Below, piece after piece: positions 9,301 through 17,378 of a stretch of 22,991 nucleotides of DNA (the first letter of the stretch is position 1; each line of letters starts with the position of its first letter). Below the pieces are notes generated by a model. That model ran no database searches. It had not been told where the DNA came from and saw only the letters and a program-made list of their open reading frames with translations. The stretch lies in the NCBI GenBank assembly GCA_030374735.1, contig JASCIV010000360.1:1-22991 (forward strand). Direction: 5' to 3'. The translations under genes were made by a program, and so were the position numbers. Origin of the DNA: Gracilaria caudata. Its lineage: Eukaryota; Rhodophyta; Florideophyceae; Gracilariales; Gracilariaceae.

Positions 9301-11198
9301 ATAGAACTCTAATCTTTTCTCAAATGACTGCAGCCTTGGATTATCTGGAGTATTTTCTTGCCGCAATAGACGTTCAATACCTTCGACTTGATGGTACCAC
9401 AAAAGCTGATGATCGACAAAATTTGCTGAATAAGTTCAATGCCAAGGACTCTCCTTACTTTTGCTTTTTGCTTTCTACGAGAGCCGGAGGCCTGGGACTG
9501 AACCTTCAGACTGCGGATACTGTGATCATATTTGACTCCGATTGGAATCCCATGATGGATCTTCAAGCTCAGGATCGCGCTCATCGCATTGGTCAAACGA
9601 AGGTTGTCCGAGTGTTTCGTTTGATTTGTCCTAGCACCATTGAAGAGAAGATATTAGAGCAGGCGAATCGAAAGCTTCAGATTGACGCTCAGATCATTCA
9701 GGCAGGTCAGTTCAATAACAAAAGCACAGAAATGGACAGACACCAGATGCTGAAAGACATACTTCGACAAAGGAACGAAGAGGACAGTACAGGGAGCGTT
9801 CCGACGATGGAAGAATTGAATCGACTTTTTGCTCAAAGTGACGACGAGTACAACGATTTCGTAAAGTATGACAAAGAATCAGGGGACAGCGGATTATACA
9901 AGCACATATTTGCTGAAGAAGAAGAACTACCGGACTGGGTTCTGCAACCGGAAGTGGATCAGAAGACGGCAGAGGAAAAAGAACAAGATATTCTCATGTC
10001 CCATGGTCGAGGCAGACGAAAGCGGAAGGTGATGCATGACATTGACAGCCTAACAGAGGCTGAATGGCTACGAGTGATGGAAGGGGAAGCAACGGTTGAA
10101 GAGGTATTTCAGAAGAGGAAGAGGAGAAGAGAAAGCCGTCAGAATGAAGGGAAGAAAGGTGATTCCGATGACAGGATAGACTCAAGTGAAGAGAATGATA
10201 ATGAAAAACCCGCATCTCGGTCTAAAGGAATGAGGCGTGTGAAGTCTTCAGAGTCAAGATCCGTTAGCATTCCATTATCACCTTCTTCTAAGGAGGGAAA
10301 CAGTTCAGCTCGCCAGGGTAGCCCATCAGTAATTGGTAATGGCTTAGTGTCAGGTTCTGACAATGAAATGAAACTACGAATTGAAGCCAAGAATCGTGAA
10401 CTAGATACGGGAAGTACAAGTACGTCAACTGCAAAGAAGAATAGGGCCCGTCGTTCTGACCCTCGAAGACCGGATGATGATCGGAATGGAAGTTATGAAG
10501 AACCAGTGAAGACAGAACCCGAAAAGAAGGTGGCAAAGAGAGATGCATCGAAGAGAGTTGGGGGTCAAGTGTACGTGAAGCTAAGAATTCGGCCCGCAGA
10601 TGACCTCTCTATTCAGAAACCAGAAGAGAGCAGACGTCGTCCTGGTTCATTCACCAGAAAACGGAAAAGGTCACAGAAGGTTATCGAAATGGCGAATGGA
10701 GGAGGTTCAGGGTTTTTTGAGAGAGGAAAGAAAAGAGTTAAAACAAACGCACTCATTGATCTGCCTCAGGCCGTGGATTCGAATGAGAATTCCTCTACGA
10801 AGGCTGTGACGCCTTCCAGTCAAGGGAAGAAATCGAAGAGGCGGAAGTCCAGAGACCCGACTGAAGCGGAACCCGGTCGAGTTGCCAAAGGCAACAAAGT
10901 GGTCAACTCTCTTGTCGGTAAGCTTTCTTCTTCGGGGCGGCAGAACATCATTCCGCATGATAAAGGAGCTTCTGGAAGGAGCAAGGATACGAATGGGACG
11001 AAATATAGAAGCGATGAAGACGAGCTGTCGACAGAGAATTGGAACTCTCATGAGATGACCGCTACCCGAAAGTTGAATGGTTCCTCCCAAAACGACGGGT
11101 GGAAAGCGAATGGCAAGGTGTCAAGAAAACACGAAGACGTTAAGAACCTCATATCACTGAAACTACGCGTAAGAGAGCCAAGCACAGCATTGGGATGA
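6345..11198 (+). CDS. Snf2/Brahma-type ATP-dependent chromatin-remodelling ATPase
   Basis: Predicted motor of a SWI/SNF-type complex, using ATP to slide or evict nucleosomes. From the ATG at 6345 it has 1617 residues in one exon; an in-frame ATG at 6090 would add 85 low-complexity residues. Order: a helical N-terminus; a basic HSA-like region around 490-560 (DFKNAV..., KRRAEERRRKLERIERLR), which binds actin-related proteins in this family; the ATPase core from about 654, with DEMGLGKT near 680, DEGH near 783, STRAGGLGLNLQ near 1044 and QAQDRAHRIGQ near 1080; then a SnAC-like stretch ending at LPDWVL (about 1195). The last 400 residues are Lys/Arg/Ser-rich and disordered, with nuclear-localisation-like runs and two echoing motifs, VKLRIRP and LKLRVREP. 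No bromodomain is visible. ISWI and CHD are less likely because no SANT/SLIDE or chromodomain is seen. Confidence 0.93.
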   Translation: MSANKELEIAALAAGVPTRVPQLIVHHAASQLRRLLDSGVPPSDSRIQALLQLVNQARLVLLPTSNDAATTAADLVSSAVHIDVSTATMAAIMGLKNAHTLRGAAVADATAFQATHPTFDLAARRKAPLKLNLLPRLSRTATDALLKLITTDNELGMRAHNDVHAKNSVMAQKIQRMKASTRHANLRRRRMSADAHSSDIALRASQLHQLNPATPSAFAMNPPSGSSSYQPIPTVPTAVNRPFAPTVSFLKPPTAPTSTIRVVPPMSQTLDVQGFASFAPIDRRPAHPAQFSRYRKPAPPPERAEKRVANDAIVSQKGVMNDTIGTPEHVMEAFLYPPPSRIQQVQHENFDNQTKVRSVLTERERVILRLLRRRRAELAAMPLGMTEQTRRNAIIEAKQLSLLEMQRVVRNRVCTEMKKMYSLAVQEDRCVPPDHLSRLFRRRDPPIYSYTNGYPRITPFDTVPEMPPRHPETIAKDSIRMAEFDKSRMESLKTQRNKELQARLMLHYNDFKNAVSEAKNVRARVWKNFERFLIEKRRAEERRRKLERIERLRLLRSNDEQAYLKLLKNTKNERLLQLVRQTDSYLMRIGAQVERERERAEGADGIGAYNTFNEELRDRDAVPIDAMRRRRDLYYTVTHSVQEEVRQPSIMVHGTLKAYQLEGLKWMVSLYNNNLNGILADEMGLGKTIQTISLVTYLVEKKRNPGPFLIIVPLSTMGNWVRELDLWAPSLIKIVYRGDKSTRKNIQQTQMASGDYNIVLTTYEFTVKDQSVLSPIYWQYIIIDEGHRMKNANCKLAMTLGVKYKSRNRLLLTGTPLQNNLTELWALLNFLLPTIFASSDTFETWFKKPFETTALGDSAELEEEETLLVINRLHQVLRPFLLRRLKTDVESQLPQKVEHVLHCAMSSWQKVIYRQVMNRIGLATGRSNGVRAFNNLLMQCKKVCNHPYLFYDFEAIANLPRDYLIRASGKFHLLHHMLPKLRLHGHRTLIFSQMTAALDYLEYFLAAIDVQYLRLDGTTKADDRQNLLNKFNAKDSPYFCFLLSTRAGGLGLNLQTADTVIIFDSDWNPMMDLQAQDRAHRIGQTKVVRVFRLICPSTIEEKILEQANRKLQIDAQIIQAGQFNNKSTEMDRHQMLKDILRQRNEEDSTGSVPTMEELNRLFAQSDDEYNDFVKYDKESGDSGLYKHIFAEEEELPDWVLQPEVDQKTAEEKEQDILMSHGRGRRKRKVMHDIDSLTEAEWLRVMEGEATVEEVFQKRKRRRESRQNEGKKGDSDDRIDSSEENDNEKPASRSKGMRRVKSSESRSVSIPLSPSSKEGNSSARQGSPSVIGNGLVSGSDNEMKLRIEAKNRELDTGSTSTSTAKKNRARRSDPRRPDDDRNGSYEEPVKTEPEKKVAKRDASKRVGGQVYVKLRIRPADDLSIQKPEESRRRPGSFTRKRKRSQKVIEMANGGGSGFFERGKKRVKTNALIDLPQAVDSNENSSTKAVTPSSQGKKSKRRKSRDPTEAEPGRVAKGNKVVNSLVGKLSSSGRQNIIPHDKGASGRSKDTNGTKYRSDEDELSTENWNSHEMTATRKLNGSSQNDGWKANGKVSRKHEDVKNLISLKLRVREPSTALG

Positions 11199-11963
11199 GT
11201 GAAGCTACAATACTGCTTGGTCGGCCAGTCGTCCGGTAGTGTCATTGATCGAGTGCGACGCTTTTGATCTTGTTACGTACTTTCACTGCACTTCAGAGAT
11301 GGCATCTCAGGAGCATAGGACCAGTGAACCGTTCGTGCTGTTCGAGCTTTATGGAGGGATGGTTCCCGTCCTGATTTTGTTGCGAGCCACGCTCGTCGTG
11401 CCTAGTCATGCAAATCCACAGTGTCATCCAGGAACCTAACTAAACGTTGTAATGAACATATGTTGATAAGCCGCCGCTATGGAGTCCAGTGGTTACCTGC
11501 CTCGTACCGCCAAATACTAGCTTGTAGTTTTGAGTTCCAAAAAGCTTCGTTTGATATCAGTTGAGACGTAGCTCTGACAGGTCATGCTCTACGAGAAGCA
11601 ATAATGCCAATGTCCTCCCCTTGCTGAATCGAAACATCGCATCTCGTACATCCGCATCATTATTTTCCCACTTCACTTCAGTGTCCGGCATTGGCGATTC
11701 TTGTCCATTGTTCAGCAACAAGTTCAACATCCGGACTCAATCCGAAAGAGTTCACATTCTCATAAATCTTCAGCGTTTGGAAGCTCATGCATTCCCGGCA
11801 GACAAAGGCCGGCGATTGCAGCAAAAAGCTGACTAGATTTCTTCACGCTGATGTTAAGTATTCCGGTTCATTACCATCGGAGTGCCGACGGAGCTGAACA
11901 GCAGGGTAAGAGGGTTATCACTACTACTACATCCCAGAAATATTGTCAGCGACCCATAGGCTC
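11199..11963. other. Intergenic region between the remodeller and the GNAT gene
   Basis: No supported gene. Open frames here are short, have no recognisable family and begin at poor starts. It should hold the remodeller 3' UTR and the promoter of the acetyltransferase-like gene. Nothing repeated or strongly structured stands out. Confidence 0.5.
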
Positions 11964-12479
11964 ATGTTGTTCTTCGCCAGAGTTCCGATCTTTCAACGGG
12001 CCTCTCGTGGATTTGCCATCGGGTTGCCGGCGTTGAGAAAGCCGACCAAAAAAATTCAGAACGCTGGCACGGTTGCGAGAGTAAGCCCACTGAGGTTATT
12101 TCGCTCGACTACGAAGGGCCTTCCATTGCGAATATCTACTCAACCTGAGTCAGATCACGAGAACCCGAAAAGTTGTACCCCAACAATGAGCGATGAAGTC
12201 CTCCATGAACCGGAGCAGAATCGCTTCGTAATCAAGTATGCCGATGTGGATGAACCAGCTTTCATATCGTACGTGCTGTCCGACGGAGGCACTGTGTACG
12301 ACATTAACCATACATACACGCCACCATCTCTACGTGGAAAGGGAGTTGCGGGAAAACTTGTAAGACACGTTATCGCTTTTGCCAGAGGGAATGGGTATAA
12401 GATGATTCCGACTTGTTCGTACGTTGCGGCGTACATGGAACGTCACCCAGACGACAAGGATGTGCTCAAGGTGGATTGA
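11964..12479 (+). CDS. NATD1/YjdJ-like GNAT-fold N-acetyltransferase, probably organelle-targeted
   Basis: A small GNAT-superfamily protein of the NATD1/YjdJ type, whose substrate is generally unknown. The 171-residue reading starts at the first ATG (11964). The N-terminal ~55 residues are rich in Arg, Ser, Ala and Leu with almost no acidic residues (MLFFARVPIFQRASRGFAIG...), as expected of a mitochondrial or plastid presequence. A second ATG at 12186 begins exactly where family members usually start (MSDEVLHEPEQNRFVIKY) and would give a 97-residue cytosolic form. The core has an LRGKGVAGKL acetyl-CoA loop (R-G-x-G-x-A/G) and the typical end CSYVAAYMERHPDDKDVL. Single exon. Dual localisation by alternative starts is an inference. 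Confidence 0.88.
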   Translation: MLFFARVPIFQRASRGFAIGLPALRKPTKKIQNAGTVARVSPLRLFRSTTKGLPLRISTQPESDHENPKSCTPTMSDEVLHEPEQNRFVIKYADVDEPAFISYVLSDGGTVYDINHTYTPPSLRGKGVAGKLVRHVIAFARGNGYKMIPTCSYVAAYMERHPDDKDVLKVD

Positions 12480-12900
12480 CTAATATCAATCTCGAGAATA
12501 AGCAACGTTGAATCTTTATTCATTATCGTAGTATCTTGAGTAGCTAGTCTTTAAGTCGGTCCTATCAACGGGAAGCAGTGCATTAGAAATAAACACGTTT
12601 CCTTGGACAGGCATGCGAACTTTTGTCTTTTCTCGCTGGTTTTGCGCAAGTTTGTACTACAAATGAGGTGGGACCTTACCCATTTGTGTACGGGATAGAT
12701 CGACTCAACTCATCGAAAACCTGTGTTCGTCCTCGAACAGCCGGTTTAGTTGTTGGGTATCGAAGTCTAGGAACTGCGCTCCTACCTACATGCGCATCTA
12801 TAAAAATTAAGAGCTACCCAAAGCAAATTAGTGCCACTCCGGGTGATTCTGTTGAGCAATCTGCTCTCTGCTGTAGACGAACTCCTGAATCGAATCAGGG
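12480..12900. other. Intergenic region before the RNase III-fold gene
   Basis: No supported gene. An in-frame TGA at 12886-12888 precedes the ATG at 12901, which supports that start unless an upstream exon exists. Short open frames here show no family resemblance. Confidence 0.5.
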
Positions 12901-14114
12901 ATGTGCGCCATGCAACTCATGGCATTCGTTGTATCTTCTCGTCTGTTTCACGGTCGGGCTCGCGTTCTAGACGCCTTGTCTTCCGCTATCACCTCTCCTT
13001 GCCACGTACGACGCCATACAGTCGTCGCAAAAAGCCGCCAACGGGACCAATACGTAATAGCGGAGTCACATCTGAACAGGGTCGAAACCATTCTTCAATA
13101 CAAGTTTGCTAACCGCGCTTTGTTAGCGGAGGCTCTGACTCATCGTTCGATCGTGAATGCTTCCTCATCCACTCAGGCCTTCTACGAACAAGCAGGCAAC
13201 AAAATTCTGATCCGTCGTAACAATGAACGACTTGAACTGCTCGGTGACCGTGTGTTTGGCCTTGTTGTTGTTCAAGCCCTCTATAATCGAGATCCCAACG
13301 CACCAGAGGGCAAGATAAGCCCCATTTCCCAAACCATGGTATCCAGAAAGTCTGCCAGAGAGCACAGTATGTACGTCTATATTTTCTTGTGTGCTGCGAC
13401 TGTTCTATCTGCCAATAATACTTACATTCTACATAAGTTTAGCTCCCTTGGACTAAATGCCTTTCTTTTAGAGAATGAAAGCTTGCGTGGCAAAGAAGGC
13501 TCACGGTATGGTGATTCCTTTGAGGTTTGTTTGCCTACTCCAGTTTCTCATAGGTCGCCTTCTTTACTGACCAGTTCGAACTCTCACTCTTCATGGGTGA
13601 ACAAATTTCGGTTTGGAAGGCCCTGCTTGGAGCTTTGTTTTTGGATGGAGGCTATGATGCCGCATACAACTTTTATTCCTCCCGAATAATGCCCACATGG
13701 GATAAACACCTTGACCACACTCCTGGAAACGTGTGTCAGAAGCGTTTTCTGCAAGAATACCTCGTTCAAAAAGGCCTGCCGTCCCCCAGCATCGGGACTC
13801 AGCTTACTTACGTTACGACACACTTCGAGAAAGAGGATAAGGTCTTTACGAGGGCCATCAAATTATTCGGGCGACAAGTCAGCGAGGGAAAAGGTGTTAC
13901 TGTTCAGTCCGCCGATCAAACTGCTGCATTGCTTCTTCTCACCCGTCTCAAAGGACTTCCAGATGGAAGAGCAACATGCTTTCTCATAAGACTCGCTCGG
14001 CAAGCAGCAGACCAGTATTCTTTAGCCAAGCTACAGCAAACTAGATCGATGCAGATTGCATCGGGAAACGAAGGTCTCGAATGTGCAAACGCTGTTGATT
14101 CGAAAGTTGCTTAG
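12901..14114 (+). CDS. RNase III-fold protein with degenerate active site, possibly mitochondrial ribosomal mL44-like
   Basis: Three exons (12901-13370, 13443-13524, 13575-14114) give a 363-residue protein. The first ~60 residues are Arg/Ser-rich and presequence-like. The RNase III domain begins around 62 (VETILQYKFANRALLAEALTHRS) and keeps the signature NERLELLGD (E, E and D of the first catalytic helix). The second signature, normally D-x-x-E-A-L-x-G-A, reads S-V-W-K-A-L-L-G-A, so the canonical Asp and Glu are replaced. The C-terminal third (EYLVQKGLPSPSIG..., VFTRAIKLFG...GVTVQSADQTAALLLLTRL) resembles a dsRNA-binding domain. Loss of acidic residues with a retained fold is known in mitochondrial ribosomal proteins such as mL44, which is my preferred but unproven reading. 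A processing RNase III is the alternative. The exon 2/3 boundary is the least certain part. Confidence 0.8.
13371..13442 (+). other. Probable 72-nt stop-free intron in the RNase III-fold gene
   Basis: Begins GTACGT and ends AAGTTTAG with a CTTAC-like branch motif. Removal joins REHSI/SLGLNAFLLENES, restoring the family's Leu-Gly-Leu helix at phase 2. Length is 3n and there is no in-frame stop, so retention would insert 24 mostly hydrophobic residues. Confidence 0.65.
13525..13574 (+). other. Second intron of the RNase III-fold gene (about 50 nt)
   Basis: The donor is GAG/GTTTGT. Ending at CTGACCAG (13574) gives 50 nt and joins GDSFE to FELSLFMGEQ. Ending at CTCATAG (13553) gives only 29 nt and adds seven residues; both keep the frame. 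I prefer 50 nt because the other introns here are 60 nt or longer. Confidence 0.55.
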
Positions 14115-14648
14115 TCCATGGTAACATACGCGAGTGGGTTGAAAAGCAGTCCTGTAGACCATTAGCGCTCGTTTTGGGAACCGAATTCGTTTGCATGGTT
14201 CCTATTCTTCAACCTCTTCATGAGAGTTGGTGGACATTTTGACACCTAATTATTCCGAACCAGATATATGCTTAGTTGAGCGCTTATTGGAAGTGCATCT
14301 TTCAAATTCTTTCGTAGTTGTATGTAAGGTAGATCATGCTGTCGAGTCCAAATGTGGTCCTTTCATAACTCGAGAAACCCCAAACCAGAACAGATGTAAT
14401 TACACACACTCTCCATGTTGGCGAGTTGAGGGGGATAGAGTGAGGCAATAATTCAGGACTGCCGTTGGAATGCTGCTGTTGTGTTCTATAGGTGGGGATA
14501 CGAGGACGCAGGGAGAGCCATCTGAAGGATTAACACGATAGCTCCCGAGGCATCGATTTCGCAACTCCTTTCCATTGAAACAAAAGCTTCTGGCTATCAA
14601 GTCAACTCCGTGTTTTAAGGTTCGTGCCGCTCTGAACATATCCAAAAT
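14115..14648. other. Intergenic region before the NTR-domain gene
   Basis: No supported gene on either strand; only short open frames. It should hold the 3' end of the RNase III-fold transcript and the promoter of the secreted NTR-like gene. Confidence 0.5.
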
Positions 14649-15191
14649 ATGGACCGTACGAAATGGATGGTATCCACTTTGATAATACTGAGCGCATCTA
14701 TTCTCATGGGAGAGGGTTGCCAGTGCATTCCAGGAAGCCTAAAACAGTTTTACGCAAAGGCAAGTAGCGTGGTCAAAGTATACGTTGTGGATGTAGAAAT
14801 GTTGTACAGACAACCGAAGAAAGAAGCTCAAAGCTTCACGCCGACGAACTTTCATCGGGCAGACAGGATTTTGTACACCCTAAGTCTTTCTGCAATGCTG
14901 AAAGGATGTGGACCAGACTCGGTGATATTCACGGCAATTAGCAGGGCATCATACGCTGAGTGCGGAATCAAACTGAGGGAAGGTCAAGTGTGGATGCTGA
15001 ATCTACCTCTACTAACAAGCTCGATTGAAACGACGACAGGTAACGAACAATCGGTGGTACCGCAGACACGGTTCTTGCTCAATGCTTGTCAGGGTCATCG
15101 GTTGTGGAACACGTTGAAGCCGAATGAACTGGGCTTTCTCCACGCTGAGTCTCAGAAGAGCGAGAACATGTGCTGGCAACACCCAGCATAG
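14649..15191 (+). CDS. Secreted TIMP/NTR-domain-like protein
   Basis: A 180-residue, single-exon protein with a clear signal peptide (residues 1-23, hydrophobic MVSTLIILSASILMG). Predicted cleavage leaves Cys-Gln-Cys at the mature N-terminus (C24, C26). In TIMPs the equivalent C-x-C places the terminal amine on the metalloprotease zinc. Later come KGCGPDSVIFTAISRASYAECGI, an NTR-typical C-x-x-x..F.....CG block, then LREGQVWMLNL and NACQGHRLWNTL, the usual C-x..W..L end. There are six cysteines in all. TIMP Cys13 is absent, and the last cysteine (NMCW) is near the C-terminus, so disulphide pairing must differ. Protease inhibition is possible but not shown; NTR domains also occur in proteins with other roles. 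The start at 14649 is the first ATG; M7 is an alternative. Confidence 0.78.
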   Translation: MDRTKWMVSTLIILSASILMGEGCQCIPGSLKQFYAKASSVVKVYVVDVEMLYRQPKKEAQSFTPTNFHRADRILYTLSLSAMLKGCGPDSVIFTAISRASYAECGIKLREGQVWMLNLPLLTSSIETTTGNEQSVVPQTRFLLNACQGHRLWNTLKPNELGFLHAESQKSENMCWQHPA

Positions 15192-15842
15192 ACAAATTTG
15201 AAATGGTGCGTGGAGCGATGATGACATGTCGATGGTTTTCACACAAGGTGTTCCCTCCCGAACTTGAGACCGCAACTTTTTTAAGATTTGAATATGAACA
15301 AGCATCACAGACGCACATAGTCATCTGTCCGGTAATAACGTCGTGCAGCTGACGTAATAGAGAAGCTCACAAGACTTTCGAGCACTTTAGCAACCGTAAC
15401 AAGTCCCCCTATCTGTAAGACGGACCACGATCGCACTTCTGGGTTTAGGGAGCTCGACGTACAGGGATAATTAGCGAGCGCATTTGCCATCTAGCAGCAG
15501 AAGCTGGTTTTCCAATCTCTTTCAAAGTTTAAACGAGTTCTCCCCTTCCGCGTACACAGCAGCCCTCGGGCAATAGCCACGTTCCCTCTATCATATGCCC
15601 CTCGCCAGCACACGCCTCTCGAGTCTGTCAAAAGTCGCCACCAACGCGCACCCCGACGCGGGAAACATTCAAAAAAGCTATGAGACACACAATGGTAGAT
15701 ACGCGACCTTTCGTCGAGGCGCGCGCAGCGCACGCACGTCGCGCGGGACTGAGGCGATGGTCTCTGGCTCTGCGTCACACGCGCCAGCGCCGGTGAACGC
15801 GCCAAAAGCACACGCACTCCGCGTCAAGCACGTCGTATCGCC
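15192..15842. other. Intergenic region before the three-TM protein gene
   Basis: No supported gene. The last ~250 bases become GC-rich with many GCGCG/CACG strings, as in other leaders in this window. Open frames are short and lack recognisable features. Confidence 0.5.
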
Positions 15843-15926
15843 ATGAGCTTCACGTCGCTGGACGTTGCCTACCCGTCTGTTTTGTCGTCCTTGTCGGCTC
15901 TTTCGTATGGCTCCTCTGTTGACTGA
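15843..15926 (+). promoter_or_regulatory. Overlapping upstream ORF (27 codons) in the leader of the three-TM gene
   Basis: The ATG at 15843 has good context (GCCATGAGC) and opens a 27-residue frame ending at TGA 15924-15926. This is 20 bases past the first in-frame ATG of the main protein at 15907 and in a different frame. If the transcript includes it, ribosomes initiating here would bypass the main start, which would lower its translation. Confidence 0.45.
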
Positions 15927-17287
15927 AGGTCAATTACGTCCTCTGCAGCATGCAAATGGCTGGTTATCGTTGCTGTTGCTGGCGACCGTGATCCTTCACT
16001 TGTTCTTTGCGCGCTTGTTCAGGGGCAATAAGCGAGGGAATACCCTTTCGTTCTTCGTGATTGTTCCCACATACCTCAGCGCGTTGTTGCTCATTGTTTG
16101 TATGCTTGCCGTGCTATCTCTATTCATACATCGTCTCTTGACGGCGCCCGACCTAGCAGGCGCAAACGACGAGCTTATCCTCACTTTCATCGCGCTAGGC
16201 GCTCTCGCGTACTCTGGATTACTAGGATGTGATCGACGACGGAGAAACGTTGCAGTTAAGCTGGCCAGTATTCCGTGCTTTGGCAATGGGGAGCACTCCA
16301 GTTCACATCAGTTGCTGGCCGTGGAGAAGACGCCTATGCTGTGCTTTGCACCGCAGTTTATCGCGCCACAAGAGGCGCCGGTCATGGAGCAAGTTTCTGA
16401 AGATGCCTCTCCATCGCACTCGCCTTCTTCTACTGATCGTCATTCTAAGTCGGCTGGAATCAAAAAGAGTACTTTTCTGGAGATCTCCTGTCGGACTGCT
16501 CACACCTGGGTGTTTGGACGCCCGAAACGTCAAGCATGGGTACGTTTAGTCGCATGCCACTGTTGTTCATCTTTGTCTTTTGTTATTCGAAACAACTCAT
16601 GTTTGCTGACATTCGTGTACTTCTCCTTTCCCTATTGTGCTACACCGCATGTATGATTCACAGCCTCTCAACGTAGTCCGCACCTATCGCACCGTCGGAA
16701 AACGTTTTGTACTTATCAAAGATCAGACTGTACAAGACGGTGCCGGCTCTGTGTTGCTGTCGCCCACTTTTCTTCTGTCAAACGAACTGGACAAGCTAAT
16801 GATTGCACGAGCCGTTCACGAAGCTATGTATCGTTCTGCGCCATGTATTCTACATTCCGTGCATGATAAGTTCGAGGCCAGTCTGCTCGACCGATTTTCG
16901 CAGCTACCCGCCGTGATCTGTATGTTGACAGGTGATCTAAGGCAACAAGTACAAAAACGCTCTTCGCGGGCATACACGAGTACGGAGCGATGTTATCTGA
17001 CCGAGGTGTTGTGGGCGATCATCGTGGTGGAGATTTTAGACTACTTGCAACGCAAGCGACGCGACATGCCGGTTTTGACGTGGTTCATCGACTTGCCAAA
17101 GTGGCTTTGTCAGAATGACGGCAGCACCATTGACGGCGAAATGGACGCTCTGTTCGAAGCTTGGAAGGCCGGGAGGAATTGTGGCAAGTGGGTTCTACGC
17201 CCTTGTGATACCGAATGCTGTTGTCATAACTCATTTTCGCACACGGGTTGTGGCTGTCAATGCCCATGTGTGTGTAGCTGTGCGTGA
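15907..17287 (+). CDS. Unrecognised three-TM membrane protein with a cysteine-rich tail
   Basis: Two exons (15907-16539, 16664-17287) give 418 residues. No family was recognised. Hydrophobic spans lie at about 19-38 (WLSLLLLATVILHLFFARLF), 49-77 (a long VIVPTYLSALLLIVCMLAVL span) and 88-108 (LILTFIALGALAYSGLLG), each followed by basic residues. A soluble part follows: a Ser/Glu-rich linker, then AHTWVFGRPKRQAW/PLNVVRTYRTVGKRFVLI and a helical region. The last ~36 residues contain 11 cysteines (CCC, then alternating C-x-C), which could bind metal or be lipidated. The start is the first in-frame ATG; the frame extends upstream only from a TTG. An overlapping upstream ORF may reduce translation. 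It converges on the hydrolase gene 91 bp downstream. Confidence 0.75.
16540..16663 (+). other. 124-nt intron in the three-TM gene
   Basis: Begins GTACGT after a TGG codon (phase 0) and ends ATTCACAG. A TGCTGAC branch-like motif and a pyrimidine-rich CTTCTCCTTTCCC tract precede the acceptor. Retention would stop at the TGA ending at 16656. Removal joins two long open frames. Confidence 0.85.
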
Positions 17288-17378
17288 GTGAGAACAGTCA
17301 GGAGCGATGTCCTTTTTATGTACATATACAAGACAGTTAATAATTTTGTTATTGTCGTTGTAGTTGTCGGTTATTGTT

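Noticed and set aside
11561..11836. Small plus-strand ORF of about 91 codons as a gene
   Set aside because: It has no recognisable domain and a Ser/Arg-rich composition typical of chance frames, and it lies between two genes where untranslated sequence is expected.
13525..13553. 29-nt version of the second RNase III-fold intron
   Set aside because: It keeps the frame, but it is less than half the length of the well-supported introns here; a 50-nt version ends at an equally good acceptor.
13593..14114. A separate gene starting at the ATG at 13593
   Set aside because: It completes the RNase III fold and dsRBD-like region begun in the upstream exons, and introns with proper phase connect them.
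16637..17287. A separate gene beginning within 16637-16663
   Set aside because: A good 124-nt intron with branch and pyrimidine tract joins this frame to the upstream exon; the nominal start lies inside that intron.
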